Both the position numbers and the translations under genes were made by a program. Shown here piece after piece: positions 8,295 to 17,501 of a DNA stretch of 64,000 nt. Source of the DNA: Rhodospirillales bacterium (GTDB taxonomy: Bacteria; Pseudomonadota; Alphaproteobacteria; Rhodospirillales; WMHbin7); contig JACRJC010000022.1 of NCBI GenBank assembly GCA_016215555.1, positions 1-64,000 on the forward strand. Direction: 5' to 3'. The stretch's first letter is position 1. Every line of letters starts with the position of its first letter. The notes below the pieces were generated by a model. The model did not search any database, was not told where the DNA came from, and saw nothing but the letters and a program-made list of their open reading frames with translations.

Positions 8295-10034
8295 ATGAGC
8301 GCATCGTCAACGCCCGCCCCAGCAGCCCAGACAACGCCGCCCAAGCCGGCGGCGCAGGCCCCTGGAAATGGCGGCGCCAGGCCCGACCGCGATCGCTATC
8401 TGGCGATGTCGTTTTGTTGGGCCGATCTGCTGTTCGAGATGGACGAAGCGGGCAAGCTGTCTTTCGCCACCGGCGCCACCGAGCCTTTCATCGGCAAGAA
8501 GGCGGGCGATCTGGTGGGCGGCAATTTCTCGGATATGTTCATTCCCGAGGAACTGCCCGACGTCCAGCAGTTCCTGCGCATGGTGTCCCAGCGCGGACGT
8601 CACGACACCGACGTCCTGAAGATGAAGCGCAAGCAGGGCCTGCCGCTGCCGGTGATGGCGGCGGGCTATTGTCTGGACGGCATTTTCTATGTGGCGCTTC
8701 GGCTGCGTTCCTCGAACATGCGGCTGGCGACGGATGTCGTCGAACGCAACGCCAAGACCGGCCTCATCAATCACGAAGCCTTTTCGGAAACGGCCAGCCA
8801 GCGCATCAAGCAGATGCAGGATCTTGGCCAGAAGGCCGAGGTGTCGATCCTGTCCTTGGAAGGGCTGGGCGATCTTAAGAACCGCCTGCCCGGCTCGGCC
8901 GCCGACCATCTGCTGGCCAAGGTCGGGGCCACGCTGCGGGCCAGCGCCGTCGATGGCGACGCCGCCACCCAGATCGGCGAGGACAAATTCTCGTTTGTCC
9001 ATCAGGCGACGCTGGACCTGGCGCAACTGACGGCGCAGATCCAGGACTTGGCCAGATCCGCCGATCCCAAGGGCGAGGGCGTGCGCGTCGATGCGGCCAG
9101 CCTGAACATGGACGGGGCCGAGAATCTAAGCCAGGAAGACATGGCCAAGGGCCTGCTTTACGCCATGAACAGCTTCCAGCGCGAAGCCGGCAAGGGCTTC
9201 AATCTGGCCGATCTCTCGACCAACATCACCGCGCTGGTCGCCAAGGGAGTGTCCGAGGTCAACGGCTTCAAGCGCGTGGTGGCCGAGGGCAAGTTCTTCG
9301 TGGCCCTGCAGCCGATCATCGACATCAAGTCGGGCGACGTCCATCACTATGAGGCGCTGTGCCGCTTCAATACCGCCGTCCCCGGCGAGTCGCCCTACCG
9401 CTATATCACCTTCGCCGAGGAAACCGGCCTGATCCACGATTTCGATCTGGCGATGGCCAAGAAGGTGGTCGAGTGGCTGTCCAAGATGCCGCGCAATAAC
9501 GACAAATACCGGGTGGCGGTTAATATCTCGGGCTTCTCGATCGGCGTGCCGCAATATGTCGATGCCCTGCATCAGTTGATGAAGGACAATCCCTGGACGC
9601 CGGGCAAGCTGATGTTCGAGATCACCGAAAGCTCGCGCATGAGCGACCTCGAGGCCGCCAACAGCTTCATCCAAAGCCTGCGCAAGAAGGGCTATCATGT
9701 CTGTCTGGACGATTTCGGCGCCGGCGCAGCCAGCTTCCAATATCTGTCGGCGCTGGAAGTCGATGTCGTGAAGATCGACGGTTCGGCGGTCAAGAACGCC
9801 CAGAAAGCCCCCAAGGGCCGCGCCTTCCTGTCGGCTCTGACCGAGCTGTGCACGCGCCTGGGCGTCGAGACCATCGCCGAGATGATCGACACGCCGGAAA
9901 CCCTGTCCTTCGTGCGCGACTGCCGATGCGATTATGTGCAGGGATTCCTGTTCGGCAAGCCGTCGGCCAATCTGACCGACTTCAGCCCGCTGCCCAATAT
10001 CAGCCTGTTCAAGCGGCGCCCGGGCCAGGCCTGA
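8295..10034 (+). CDS. PAS-degenerate GGDEF-EAL cyclic-di-GMP signalling protein
   Basis: A 579-residue soluble protein. After a Pro/Ala-rich tail (about 1-30) comes a PAS-like sensor domain (about 35-140). A GGDEF-like region follows in which the signature is replaced by I-G-E-D-K-F-S, so cyclase activity is unlikely. The C-terminal EAL domain (about 325-565) keeps Y-E-A-L, N-I-S, F-E-I-T-E-S, L-D-D-F-G-A-G, V-K-I-D and Q-G-F motifs, consistent with c-di-GMP phosphodiesterase activity. The start at 8295 is preceded by GGGAG at 4-nt spacing; an in-frame TTG at 8262 is less likely. Its 3' end overlaps the convergent PilZ gene by 26 bp. Confidence 0.85.
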   Translation: MSASSTPAPAAQTTPPKPAAQAPGNGGARPDRDRYLAMSFCWADLLFEMDEAGKLSFATGATEPFIGKKAGDLVGGNFSDMFIPEELPDVQQFLRMVSQRGRHDTDVLKMKRKQGLPLPVMAAGYCLDGIFYVALRLRSSNMRLATDVVERNAKTGLINHEAFSETASQRIKQMQDLGQKAEVSILSLEGLGDLKNRLPGSAADHLLAKVGATLRASAVDGDAATQIGEDKFSFVHQATLDLAQLTAQIQDLARSADPKGEGVRVDAASLNMDGAENLSQEDMAKGLLYAMNSFQREAGKGFNLADLSTNITALVAKGVSEVNGFKRVVAEGKFFVALQPIIDIKSGDVHHYEALCRFNTAVPGESPYRYITFAEETGLIHDFDLAMAKKVVEWLSKMPRNNDKYRVAVNISGFSIGVPQYVDALHQLMKDNPWTPGKLMFEITESSRMSDLEAANSFIQSLRKKGYHVCLDDFGAGAASFQYLSALEVDVVKIDGSAVKNAQKAPKGRAFLSALTELCTRLGVETIAEMIDTPETLSFVRDCRCDYVQGFLFGKPSANLTDFSPLPNISLFKRRPGQA

Positions 10035-10374
10035 CCGTTTCCGGCTTCTTGAAATATTGCGGCGTCACTCCCATCGCCTGACCGATATGGCCGATCACGA
10101 AATGCATCAGCGGCATGGTCGGCTTGGTGAATTCGGCATGGACGGACTCGCCTTGGATGTCTACGACCTTGCATTCGGCCTTGATGCGGTCATGCTCGTC
10201 TTGCTGCGAGCGGATGACGAGCGTCAAGGGGTTGCCGACGAAGAAGCCCTGGCCCTTGAAATAGACGCCGCCGCTTGAAATGTTGACGACCGGATAAGTC
10301 TTGCCAGCAAGCTCGACGCACAAATTCTGCGCCAGATAACGTTCGTGCCGGCGCCGCTCATCGGCATTCTTCAT
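10009..10374 (-). CDS. PilZ-domain protein (c-di-GMP receptor)
   Basis: A 121-residue protein with the two PilZ ligand-binding motifs: the basic R-R-R-H-E-R-Y near the N-terminus (RxxxR) and N-I-S-S-G-G-V-Y-F (D/NxSxxG) near residue 30. Such proteins bind c-di-GMP and change partner activity. The family start MKNADERRRHERY is preceded by AGGGAG; a longer frame to 10533 has no family support. It is convergent with and overlaps an EAL phosphodiesterase gene, so effector and enzyme sit side by side, though they are not co-transcribed. Confidence 0.85.
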   Translation of the reverse strand: MKNADERRRHERYLAQNLCVELAGKTYPVVNISSGGVYFKGQGFFVGNPLTLVIRSQQDEHDRIKAECKVVDIQGESVHAEFTKPTMPLMHFVIGHIGQAMGVTPQYFKKPETVRPGPGAA

Positions 10375-10611
10375 GGCCTGCTCCCTTGTTTGGAAAGCCC
10401 TGGGCTCTTTTTGATCTTCCCTCGTTGTGAAGAATATATGGACGCCGCGGCACGGAATAACAGTGTCAAAACAAAGAAGATCGAACGTTATCGGATTTGA
10501 AATACGCTGCCGGCGAAAGGGCAGACTTTTCAATCGTCATGATTTATCGGCGCGTATCATCGGCCGGCCAAGGTGATGCCTGATTACCGCGAATCGGACG
10601 GCATCGCTTTG

Positions 10612-10646
10612 GTGAAAAAGAAAGCCCCTGGTTTGCACCAGGGGCT
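10612..10646 (-). terminator. Rho-independent terminator, minus strand
   Basis: On the minus strand, AGCCCCTGG-tgcaaa-CCAGGGGCT is followed by tttctttttc. There is no T-tract on the plus-strand side, so the terminator serves leftward transcription. It sits upstream of pilZ and about 300 bp past the kup stop, so it ends either a kup 3' UTR or a separate small RNA. Confidence 0.75.
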
Positions 10647-10870
10647 AAGTCAATACAGGGAGGCTTCACGTCTGGGAGACGTAGGGTTCCAACGAACCCC
10701 TTCCGAGCGTCACACTCGAAACTCGTGAACAAAGCGTCGCTGCTTTTGCGCCGCAACATTCGTGATGTCATACATAAGGCCCGAACCTACCCGGAACCAT
10801 GCGGAATTCCACAGTTCTGCCATGCAAATTGCGCATGGCTAATGTAGGGCGTAACATACTAGATATAGTA
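10612..10870 (-). ncRNA. Candidate structured small RNA or long 3' UTR, kup-pilZ gap
   Basis: The 570-bp gap between pilZ (start 10374) and kup (stop 10949) has no convincing ORF. Read on the minus strand it contains successive hairpins: GGGTTC-gttg-GAACCC (about 10684-10699), ACGTCT-ccc-AGACGT (about 10668-10682), and a strong terminator at 10612-10646. A short reading frame here (complement 10544-10771) has no support. It could be an independent RNA or kup's 3' UTR. I do not recognise the family; tRNA, SRP RNA, tmRNA and RNase P signatures are absent. The 5' end is a guess. Confidence 0.35.
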
Positions 10871-10948
10871 TTATTGGAGCTACAGAACCTATATATGTAG
10901 ATAATTAACGTTTGTCTGGGGAAGTCCGTCGACGCTCGCGCCGTAACC

Positions 10949-12847
10949 CTAGATTTCCACTTGTCCGCCTAGTTCCACCACACGGTTAATCGGCAGCCGG
11001 AAAAAATCCATGGCGCTGGCGGCCATCCGTGACAGGCTGGCATAGACATAGGCCTGCCAGAGCGGAAGGCCGGGCTTGCCCGAGGGGATGATGGTCTCGC
11101 GGCTCAGGAAGTAGGAAATCGACATCGGCTCGTAGAAAAAGCCCAACTCGTCCTCGCGGGCCTGAGCCAGGGCCCTGGGCACGTCGGGGTCTTGCATGAA
11201 GCCGTAATGCAGCAGGACTTGATGGAATCCCTGGTCGAGGGGCTTGGATTCGATGCGCCATTCGTTGGGAACGAAGGGCACGTCATCGACGATGACGGTC
11301 AGCAGCACCACGCGCTCATGCAGCACCTTGTTGTGCTTGATGTTGTGCAGCAGGGCCAGCGGCACGCCATGCGTCGAGCCGTGCAGGAAAACGGCGGTTC
11401 CGGGTACGCGGAGCAGGCGCTCGGAGAGACTGGCTAGGAAATCCCTGACCGGCAGCGAGTCGCTTTGGATGCGGGCCAGATGCACGTCGCGGCCCTTTTT
11501 CCAGGTGGCCAGCAGCGCGAACACAAACAGGCCGATGGCCAGCGGGAACCAGCCGCCATGCTCGATTTTCACGATGTTGGCGCCGAAGAAGGCCAAGTCG
11601 ATGAGCAGGAAGATGCCGACAATGGGAATCACCAGGCGTTTCTTCCATTTCCAGGCCAGCAGCATGACCAGACCGACCAGAATGGCCGTAATCGCCATCG
11701 TGCCGGTGACGGCGACGCCATAGGCGGCGGCCAGTTTCGAGGACGAGCCGAAGCTGGCCACCAGAATGGCGACGGCGGCCATCAGCATCCAGTTGACGAA
11801 GGGCATGTAGATCTGTCCGCTTTCATGTTCCGACGTGTGGATGATGCGCAGGCGGGGCAGATAGCCTAGCTGGATGGCCTGGCGGGTCATCGAAAAGGCT
11901 CCTGAAATGGTGGCCTGCGAGGCGATGACGGTGGCCATGGTGGCCAGGATGACCAGGGGCAGCGTGGCCCATTGCGGCACCATCAGGAAAAAGGGATTCT
12001 CGATGGCTTCGGGATGGGCCAGCAAAAGCGCTCCCTGTCCGAAATAATTGAGCAGCAGAGCGGGCAAAGTCAGGCCGTACCAGGCCAGCGCGATGGGCAG
12101 GCGCCCGAAATGGCCCATGTCGGCATAGAGCGCCTCGGCGCCGGTGACCACCAGAACGATGGCGCCCAGCGACAGGAATCCGGTCAGGCCGTTATTCATG
12201 AGGAACAAGATGGCGTGGTGCGGCGACACCGCCCACAGGACGCCGGGATTAAGGCCGATATTCTTGACCCCGATGAAGCCGATGGTCAAAAACCAGATGG
12301 CGACGATGGGGCCGAACATGCCGCCGACCACCGCCGTGCCATGGCGCTGAATGGCGAACAGAAAAACCAGAATGGCCAGGGTCAGCGGCAGGATGTAATC
12401 CGAGAAGCCGGGCTTGGCGATATCCAGCCCCTCGATGGCCGACAGTACGGAAATGGCCGGCGTAATCATGCTGTCGCCATAGAACAGGCCGGCGGCGAAC
12501 AGACCCAGCGCCGTGATGAAGATCGACTTCCTGCTTCCCTCCATCAGGCGGGTGACCGCGGCCAGCAAGGCCAGGCTGCCGCCTTCGCCCCGATTGTCGG
12601 CACGCATCACCACCAGCACATATTTGACCGAGACCACGCACATGATCGACCAGAAGACCAGTGACAGCGCTCCCAGCACATGGGGCCTGTCGATCGGCAA
12701 AGGGTGCGATCCGCCGAAGGTTTCCTTGATGGCGTAAAGCGGGCTGGTGCCGATATCGCCGAAAACGATGCCAAGGGCGGCCAGGGCTAGGCCGGGAACG
12801 CGGCCAAAGCTCTTCCCGGTCTCGAGACCGGATGCGGTGCTGGACAT
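10949..12847 (-). CDS. kup: Kup-family potassium uptake permease
   Basis: Proton-coupled K+ symporter of the inner membrane. The 632-residue length, about 12 hydrophobic segments and the C-terminal cytoplasmic domain are typical. The signature V-F-G-D-I-G-T-S-P-L-Y-A near residue 30 and G-D-S-M-I-T-P-A-I-S-V-L-S-A near 124 are diagnostic. No kdp or trk genes are nearby. The start ATG at 12847 has only a weak, distant purine stretch (AGGGA 13 nt upstream). Divergent from dps, sharing a 187-bp AT-rich intergenic region. Confidence 0.93.
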   Translation of the reverse strand: MSSTASGLETGKSFGRVPGLALAALGIVFGDIGTSPLYAIKETFGGSHPLPIDRPHVLGALSLVFWSIMCVVSVKYVLVVMRADNRGEGGSLALLAAVTRLMEGSRKSIFITALGLFAAGLFYGDSMITPAISVLSAIEGLDIAKPGFSDYILPLTLAILVFLFAIQRHGTAVVGGMFGPIVAIWFLTIGFIGVKNIGLNPGVLWAVSPHHAILFLMNNGLTGFLSLGAIVLVVTGAEALYADMGHFGRLPIALAWYGLTLPALLLNYFGQGALLLAHPEAIENPFFLMVPQWATLPLVILATMATVIASQATISGAFSMTRQAIQLGYLPRLRIIHTSEHESGQIYMPFVNWMLMAAVAILVASFGSSSKLAAAYGVAVTGTMAITAILVGLVMLLAWKWKKRLVIPIVGIFLLIDLAFFGANIVKIEHGGWFPLAIGLFVFALLATWKKGRDVHLARIQSDSLPVRDFLASLSERLLRVPGTAVFLHGSTHGVPLALLHNIKHNKVLHERVVLLTVIVDDVPFVPNEWRIESKPLDQGFHQVLLHYGFMQDPDVPRALAQAREDELGFFYEPMSISYFLSRETIIPSGKPGLPLWQAYVYASLSRMAASAMDFFRLPINRVVELGGQVEI

Positions 12848-12940
12848 GTTCGGATATGAATCCCTGCCATTGAAGGGTGTGTAAGGGAATACCCTTATGT
12901 GAGGCTTGTCAACAGTGAGAGGCCCTGATTAATCGGCTAA

Positions 12941-12969
12941 ATCAATTATAATCAATTAACTTATCAATT
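12941..12969. promoter_or_regulatory. Triple ATCAATT direct repeat upstream of dps
   Basis: ATCAATT occurs at 12941, 12951 and 12963, approximately one helical turn apart, in an AT-rich patch between the divergent kup and dps genes. Helically phased repeats suggest a cooperative regulator site or a bent promoter upstream element. The dps ATG is at 13035, so the repeats lie 66-94 bp upstream of it. No OxyR or Fur consensus was recognised here. Confidence 0.4.
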
Positions 12970-13034
12970 GGATTGCTTTGCCATCACGGCGTTAATCTAG
13001 CCTCATAACAATCGAACAGATGAGGAGAGTTCCC

Positions 13035-13517
13035 ATGGCCAAGTCGCTTCCCAGTATCGATATCGGCATTCCGGAAAAAAAGCGCAAGGCGATCGGCCAC
13101 GGCCTGTCGCGCCTGCTGGCCGATAGCTACACGCTGTATCTGAAGACCCACAATTTCCACTGGAACGTCACCGGTCCGATGTTCAACACACTGCATCTGA
13201 TGTTCGAGGCCCAGTACAGCGAAATGGCCCTGGCCGTCGATCTGGTGGCCGAGCGCATCCGGGCCCTGGATCTGCCCGCCCCCGGCAGCTATGCCGAATT
13301 CGGGAAACTGACGGTGCTGAAAGAAGCGCAGGGCGCGCCCAAGGCGATGGAGATGGTGCGCCAACTGGTCAAGGACCATGAGGCGGTGGTGCGCACGGCC
13401 CGCGACGTCTTTCCCCTGGCCGAGGACGCCAAGGACGAGCCGACCTGCGATTTGCTGACCCAGCGAATGCAGGTCCACGAAAAAACCGCCTGGATGCTGC
13501 GCAGCCTGCTCGACTGA
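13035..13517 (+). CDS. dps: Dps-family DNA-protecting ferritin-like protein
   Basis: A 160-residue Dps/miniferritin that forms a dodecamer, oxidises Fe(II) with H2O2 and protects DNA. Ferroxidase residues appear in [10 protein letters not shown] (His and its spacing partners) and in the following [14 protein letters not shown]. Start is the MAKSLPS Met with AGGAGAG upstream; the in-frame extension to 13020 lacks support. A single-gene unit: promoter region with phased repeats before it, a clean terminator after it. A role in oxidative and iron stress matches the nearby peroxiredoxin and iron-uptake loci. Confidence 0.93.
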   Translation: MAKSLPSIDIGIPEKKRKAIGHGLSRLLADSYTLYLKTHNFHWNVTGPMFNTLHLMFEAQYSEMALAVDLVAERIRALDLPAPGSYAEFGKLTVLKEAQGAPKAMEMVRQLVKDHEAVVRTARDVFPLAEDAKDEPTCDLLTQRMQVHEKTAWMLRSLLD

Positions 13518-13550
13518 TCGGGCAGAGTCTTGCCAGATAAGAAAAACCGA

Positions 13551-13580
13551 AGAGGGGAGCCTGGCCGCTCCCCTCTTTTT
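13551..13580 (+). terminator. Rho-independent terminator of dps
   Basis: GAGGGGAG-cctggccg-CTCCCCTC followed by TTTTT starts about 34 bp after the dps stop codon. It is a canonical intrinsic terminator for the plus strand. Confidence 0.9.
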
Positions 13581-13687
13581 ATTCAATGTATAGAAGGCAT
13601 TGCAGAATTTTCAGGCCGGGGCTTGCCTTGGGGCATGGGCGTGGTATCTAAGGGCGCCCAATTCGCCGCCAGCCACAAGGCCCGACC

Positions 13688-16600
13688 ATGCCCAAGCGCA
13701 CAGATATCCGCTCCATCATGATCATCGGAGCCGGCCCCATCGTGATCGGCCAGGCCTGTGAATTCGACTATTCGGGCGCCCAGGCCTGCAAGGCGCTGAA
13801 GGAAGAAGGCTACCGGGTCATTCTGGTCAATTCGAACCCGGCCACCATCATGACCGACCCCGAATTGGCCGACGCCACCTATGTGGAACCGATCACCACC
13901 GAGATGGTGACCCGCATCATCGAGAAGGAACGGCCCGACGCGCTGCTGCCGACCATGGGCGGGCAGACGGCGCTGAATACCGCCATGGCCCTGGCCGACG
14001 AAGGGGTGCTAGAGCGCCTGGGCGTGGAAATGATCGGCGCCAAGCGCGACGTCATCGCCAAGGCCGAGGACCGGCTTTTGTTCCGGGAAGCCATGACCAA
14101 GATCGGCCTGGAAAGTCCGAAAAGCCAGGTCGTGAAAACCCTGTCCGAGGCCCGCGAGGCTTTGCGGATGGTCGGTCTGCCGGCCATCATCCGCCCCAGC
14201 TTCACCCTGGCCGGCACCGGCGGCGGCATCGCCTACAACACCGAGGAATTCGAGCGCATCGTCGCCGGCGGTCTGGCCGCCTCGCCGGTGCATGAAGTGC
14301 TGATCGAAGAGTCTGTGCTGGGCTGGAAGGAATTCGAGATGGAGGTGGTGCGCGATCACGCCGACAATTGCATCATCATCTGCTCGATCGAGAATATCGA
14401 TCCGATGGGCGTGCATACCGGCGATTCCATCACCGTCGCCCCGGCTCTGACCTTGACCGACAAGGAATATCAGATCATGCGCGACGCCTCGATCGCCACT
14501 TTGCGCGAGATCGGCGTCGATACCGGGGGCTCGAACGTGCAGTTCGCCGTCAACCCCAAGGACGGGCGCATGGTGGTGATCGAGATGAATCCCCGTGTGT
14601 CCCGCTCGTCGGCCCTGGCCTCGAAGGCCACCGGCTTTCCCATCGCCAAGGTGGCGGCCAAGCTGGCCGTCGGCTATACGCTGGACGAATTGGCCAACGA
14701 CATTACGGGTGTTACGCCCGCTTCGTTCGAGCCCACCATCGATTACGTCGTCACCAAGATCCCGCGCTTCACTTTCGAGAAGTTCCCGGGCGCCGAGGCC
14801 TTGCTGTCGACCTCGATGAAGTCGGTGGGCGAAGCCATGAGCGTGGGGCGCAGTTTTGCCGAAAGCCTGCAGAAGGGGCTGCGTTCGATGGAAACCGGGC
14901 TCTCCGGCCTTGACGACATCGTCATCGAGGGCGGCAACAGCAAGGACGCCGTGAAGGCGCAACTGTCGAAATTCCGCCCCGACCGCCTGCTGGTCATCGC
15001 CCAGGCCTTCCGCCTGGGCCTCTCGGTCGAGGAAATCCAAACCGCCAGCGCCTACGATCCCTGGTTCCTGCGCCAGATCGAAGCCATCGTCAGGGCCGAG
15101 GAAGGGGTGAAGGCCAAGGGTCTGCCCGGCGACGCCCGCGAATTGCTGCGCTTGAAGGCGATGGGTTTCTCGGATACGCGCCTGTCCAAACTGTCGGGCA
15201 AGACGCCGGTCGAAGTGGCTTTCCGGCGCGATGTGCTGAACGTCCATCCGGTCTATAAGCGCATCGACACCTGCGCCGCCGAATTCGCCTCCAGCACCGC
15301 CTATATGTATTCGACCTATGAAGGCGACGGCATCGGTCCCGCCGATTGCGAAGCCGAACCCAGCGACCGAAAGAAAGTGATGATCCTGGGCGGCGGGCCG
15401 AACCGCATCGGCCAGGGCATCGAATTCGATTATTGCTGCGTTCATGCCGCCTATGCCCTGGACGAGGCGGGATACGAGACCATCATGGTCAACTGCAATC
15501 CGGAAACCGTCTCCACCGACTATGACACGTCTGACCGCCTGTATTTCGAACCCCTGACCGCCGAGGACGTGATCGAAATCGCCCGCGTCGAGCAAAGGAA
15601 GGGCCAGCTTCTGGGCGTCATCGTGCAGTTGGGCGGCCAGACGCCCCTGAAACTGTCGCAAGCGTTGGAGAATGCCGGCATTCCGATTCTGGGCACCTCG
15701 CCCGACGCCATCGATCTGGCCGAGGATCGCAAACGCTTCCAGGAATTGCTCGAGCGTCTGCAGCTCAAGCAGCCGGCCAACGGCACCGCCACCTCGCACG
15801 AGGAGGCGCTGAAGGCCGCGCATCGCATCGGCTATCCGGTGGTGATCCGCCCCTCCTATGTGCTGGGCGGGCGGGCCATGCGCATCGTCCATGACGACGA
15901 GGAATTGGCCCTGTATATGCGTGACGCCGTGCAGGTGTCGGGCGACAATCCAGTGCTGGTCGATTCCTATCTGCAGGACGCCATCGAGGTCGATCTCGAC
16001 GCCATCTGCGACGGCAAGGACGTTTATATCGCCGGCATCATGGAACATATCGAGGAGGCGGGCATCCATTCCGGCGATTCCGCCTGTTCGCTGCCGCCCT
16101 ATTCCTTGCAGTCCGACATCATCTTGGAATTGAAGACGCAGGCCGAGGCCCTGGCCCTGGGCCTCAACGTCAAGGGGCTGATGAATATTCAGTTCGCCGT
16201 CAAGGGACAGACGGTCTATATCCTGGAAGTCAATCCCAGGGCCAGCCGCACAGTGCCCTTCGTCGCCAAGGCGACCGGCATCGCCGTGGCCAAGATCGCC
16301 AGCCGGGTCATGGCCGGGGAATCCCTGGCTTCCTTCAGCATTCAAGAATCTAACCTGCCCCATGTGGCGGTCAAGGAGGCCGTGTTCCCCTTTGCCCGTT
16401 TCGCCAATGTCGATATCGTGCTGGGGCCCGAGATGAAATCGACCGGCGAAGTGATGGGGCTGGACAAAAGCTTCCCCATCGCCTTCGCCAAGTCGCAGAT
16501 CGCCGCCGGCACCAATCTGCCCTGCCAGGGCACGGTCTTCATTTCTGTGCGCGAAAACGACAAGCCGGCTGCCGCTGAAATCGGCAAGAGTCTGTCGGAC

Positions 16601-16927
16601 ATGGGCTTCAATCTGATCGCCACGTCGGGCACGGCGGCCTATCTGACCGGCCGCGGCCTTTCCGTCGGCGTCGTCAACAAGGTTCTGGAGGGACGCCCGC
16701 ATTGCGTCGATGCCATGCTGTCGGGCCAGGTGCAGTTGGTCATCAATACGACCGAAGGCGCCCAGGCCCTGGCCGACAGCTTTGGAATCCGCCGTACAGC
16801 CTTGATTAACAACATTGCCCACTACACGACCATGGCCGGAGCCAGGGCCGCCGCCGGGGCCATCGAGGCCCTGATTAAGGGAAAACTGGACGTCGCCCCC
16901 TTGCAGGCCTACTTCAAGGCGTCCTAA
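13688..16927 (+). CDS. carB: Carbamoyl-phosphate synthase large subunit
   Basis: Makes carbamoyl phosphate from bicarbonate, ATP and ammonia for pyrimidines and arginine. The 1079 residues cover both ATP-grasp halves and the C-terminal MGS-like allosteric domain. The first half opens [20 protein letters not shown] and the second, near residue 558, [18 protein letters not shown], a clear internal duplication. P-S-F-T-L-G-type glycine-rich and [16 protein letters not shown] motifs are in place. carA, often adjacent, is absent; dps is upstream and greA downstream, which is a common arrangement for greA. Confidence 0.96.
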   Translation: MPKRTDIRSIMIIGAGPIVIGQACEFDYSGAQACKALKEEGYRVILVNSNPATIMTDPELADATYVEPITTEMVTRIIEKERPDALLPTMGGQTALNTAMALADEGVLERLGVEMIGAKRDVIAKAEDRLLFREAMTKIGLESPKSQVVKTLSEAREALRMVGLPAIIRPSFTLAGTGGGIAYNTEEFERIVAGGLAASPVHEVLIEESVLGWKEFEMEVVRDHADNCIIICSIENIDPMGVHTGDSITVAPALTLTDKEYQIMRDASIATLREIGVDTGGSNVQFAVNPKDGRMVVIEMNPRVSRSSALASKATGFPIAKVAAKLAVGYTLDELANDITGVTPASFEPTIDYVVTKIPRFTFEKFPGAEALLSTSMKSVGEAMSVGRSFAESLQKGLRSMETGLSGLDDIVIEGGNSKDAVKAQLSKFRPDRLLVIAQAFRLGLSVEEIQTASAYDPWFLRQIEAIVRAEEGVKAKGLPGDARELLRLKAMGFSDTRLSKLSGKTPVEVAFRRDVLNVHPVYKRIDTCAAEFASSTAYMYSTYEGDGIGPADCEAEPSDRKKVMILGGGPNRIGQGIEFDYCCVHAAYALDEAGYETIMVNCNPETVSTDYDTSDRLYFEPLTAEDVIEIARVEQRKGQLLGVIVQLGGQTPLKLSQALENAGIPILGTSPDAIDLAEDRKRFQELLERLQLKQPANGTATSHEEALKAAHRIGYPVVIRPSYVLGGRAMRIVHDDEELALYMRDAVQVSGDNPVLVDSYLQDAIEVDLDAICDGKDVYIAGIMEHIEEAGIHSGDSACSLPPYSLQSDIILELKTQAEALALGLNVKGLMNIQFAVKGQTVYILEVNPRASRTVPFVAKATGIAVAKIASRVMAGESLASFSIQESNLPHVAVKEAVFPFARFANVDIVLGPEMKSTGEVMGLDKSFPIAFAKSQIAAGTNLPCQGTVFISVRENDKPAAAEIGKSLSDMGFNLIATSGTAAYLTGRGLSVGVVNKVLEGRPHCVDAMLSGQVQLVINTTEGAQALADSFGIRRTALINNIAHYTTMAGARAAAGAIEALIKGKLDVAPLQAYFKAS

Positions 16928-17018
16928 GATGGCCTGAACGGACCGCCCTTCAGGTTTCCGCCTGCGGGGGGTGGTTGTTTTTTTTGCTTTCCATTCCAAC
17001 AGCGGCAGGGGAGCCGGC

Positions 17019-17492
17019 ATGGAAAAGATACCGATGACTCCGGAGGGGCTTTCCCGTCTCGAGGAAGAGCTGAAGAATCTGCGCTCGGTCGAGCGGCCTG
17101 GCGTCATCCGCGCCATTGCCGAGGCGCGCGAGCACGGCGATCTTTCGGAAAACGCCGAATACCACGCCGCCCGCGAACGTCAAAGCTTCATCGAGGGCCG
17201 CATCGCCGAGTTGGAAGACATCGTCAGCCGGGCCCAGGTCATCGATCCCAAGCAGTTCTCGGGCGATGTCGTGCGCTTTGGCGCCACCGTCACCCTGGCC
17301 GATGAGGATTCCGACGACGAGCCCACCTACCGCATCGTCGGCGCCCATGAATCCGATATTTCGAAGGGGCTGATTTCCGTCCATTCGCCGTTGGCTCGGG
17401 CCCTGATCGCCAAGAAGCTGGGAGCGACGGTCGAGGTCAAAACCCCTTCGGGCACCAAATCCTACGAGATCGTCGACGTCAAATACGTCTGA
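17019..17492 (+). CDS. greA: Transcription elongation factor GreA
   Basis: Binds the RNA polymerase secondary channel and stimulates cleavage of backtracked transcripts. 157 residues, family length. The N-terminal coiled coil includes the acidic tip ([16 protein letters not shown]), and the C-terminal FKBP-like domain includes I-S[10 protein letters not shown]. Start [10 protein letters not shown] is preceded by AGGGGAG. Follows carB by about 90 bp, probably co-transcribed; the TPR gene follows after 9 bp. Confidence 0.95.
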   Translation: MEKIPMTPEGLSRLEEELKNLRSVERPGVIRAIAEAREHGDLSENAEYHAARERQSFIEGRIAELEDIVSRAQVIDPKQFSGDVVRFGATVTLADEDSDDEPTYRIVGAHESDISKGLISVHSPLARALIAKKLGATVEVKTPSGTKSYEIVDVKYV

Positions 17493-17501
17493 CCCGCCGA
17501 A

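Noticed and set aside
10648-10740. tRNA or other standard RNA in the 10.6-kb hairpin region
   Set aside because: The loop sequences do not fit a T-arm (TTCRANYC), and tmRNA, SRP RNA and RNase P signatures were absent. A 6S RNA could not be shown by eye.
10544-10771. A 75-codon minus-strand ORF in the kup-pilZ gap
   Set aside because: It spans an intrinsic terminator and two hairpins, has no ribosome-binding site and no family; the structure suggests RNA rather than protein.
14009-17116. A 1035-codon minus-strand frame opposite carB
   Set aside because: It mirrors carB exactly and has no recognisable domains; GC-rich genes produce long antisense frames. Similar shadows opposite gyrB (37090-40191), dsrAB (51551-54397) and dsrKL (57281-59863) were rejected for the same reason.
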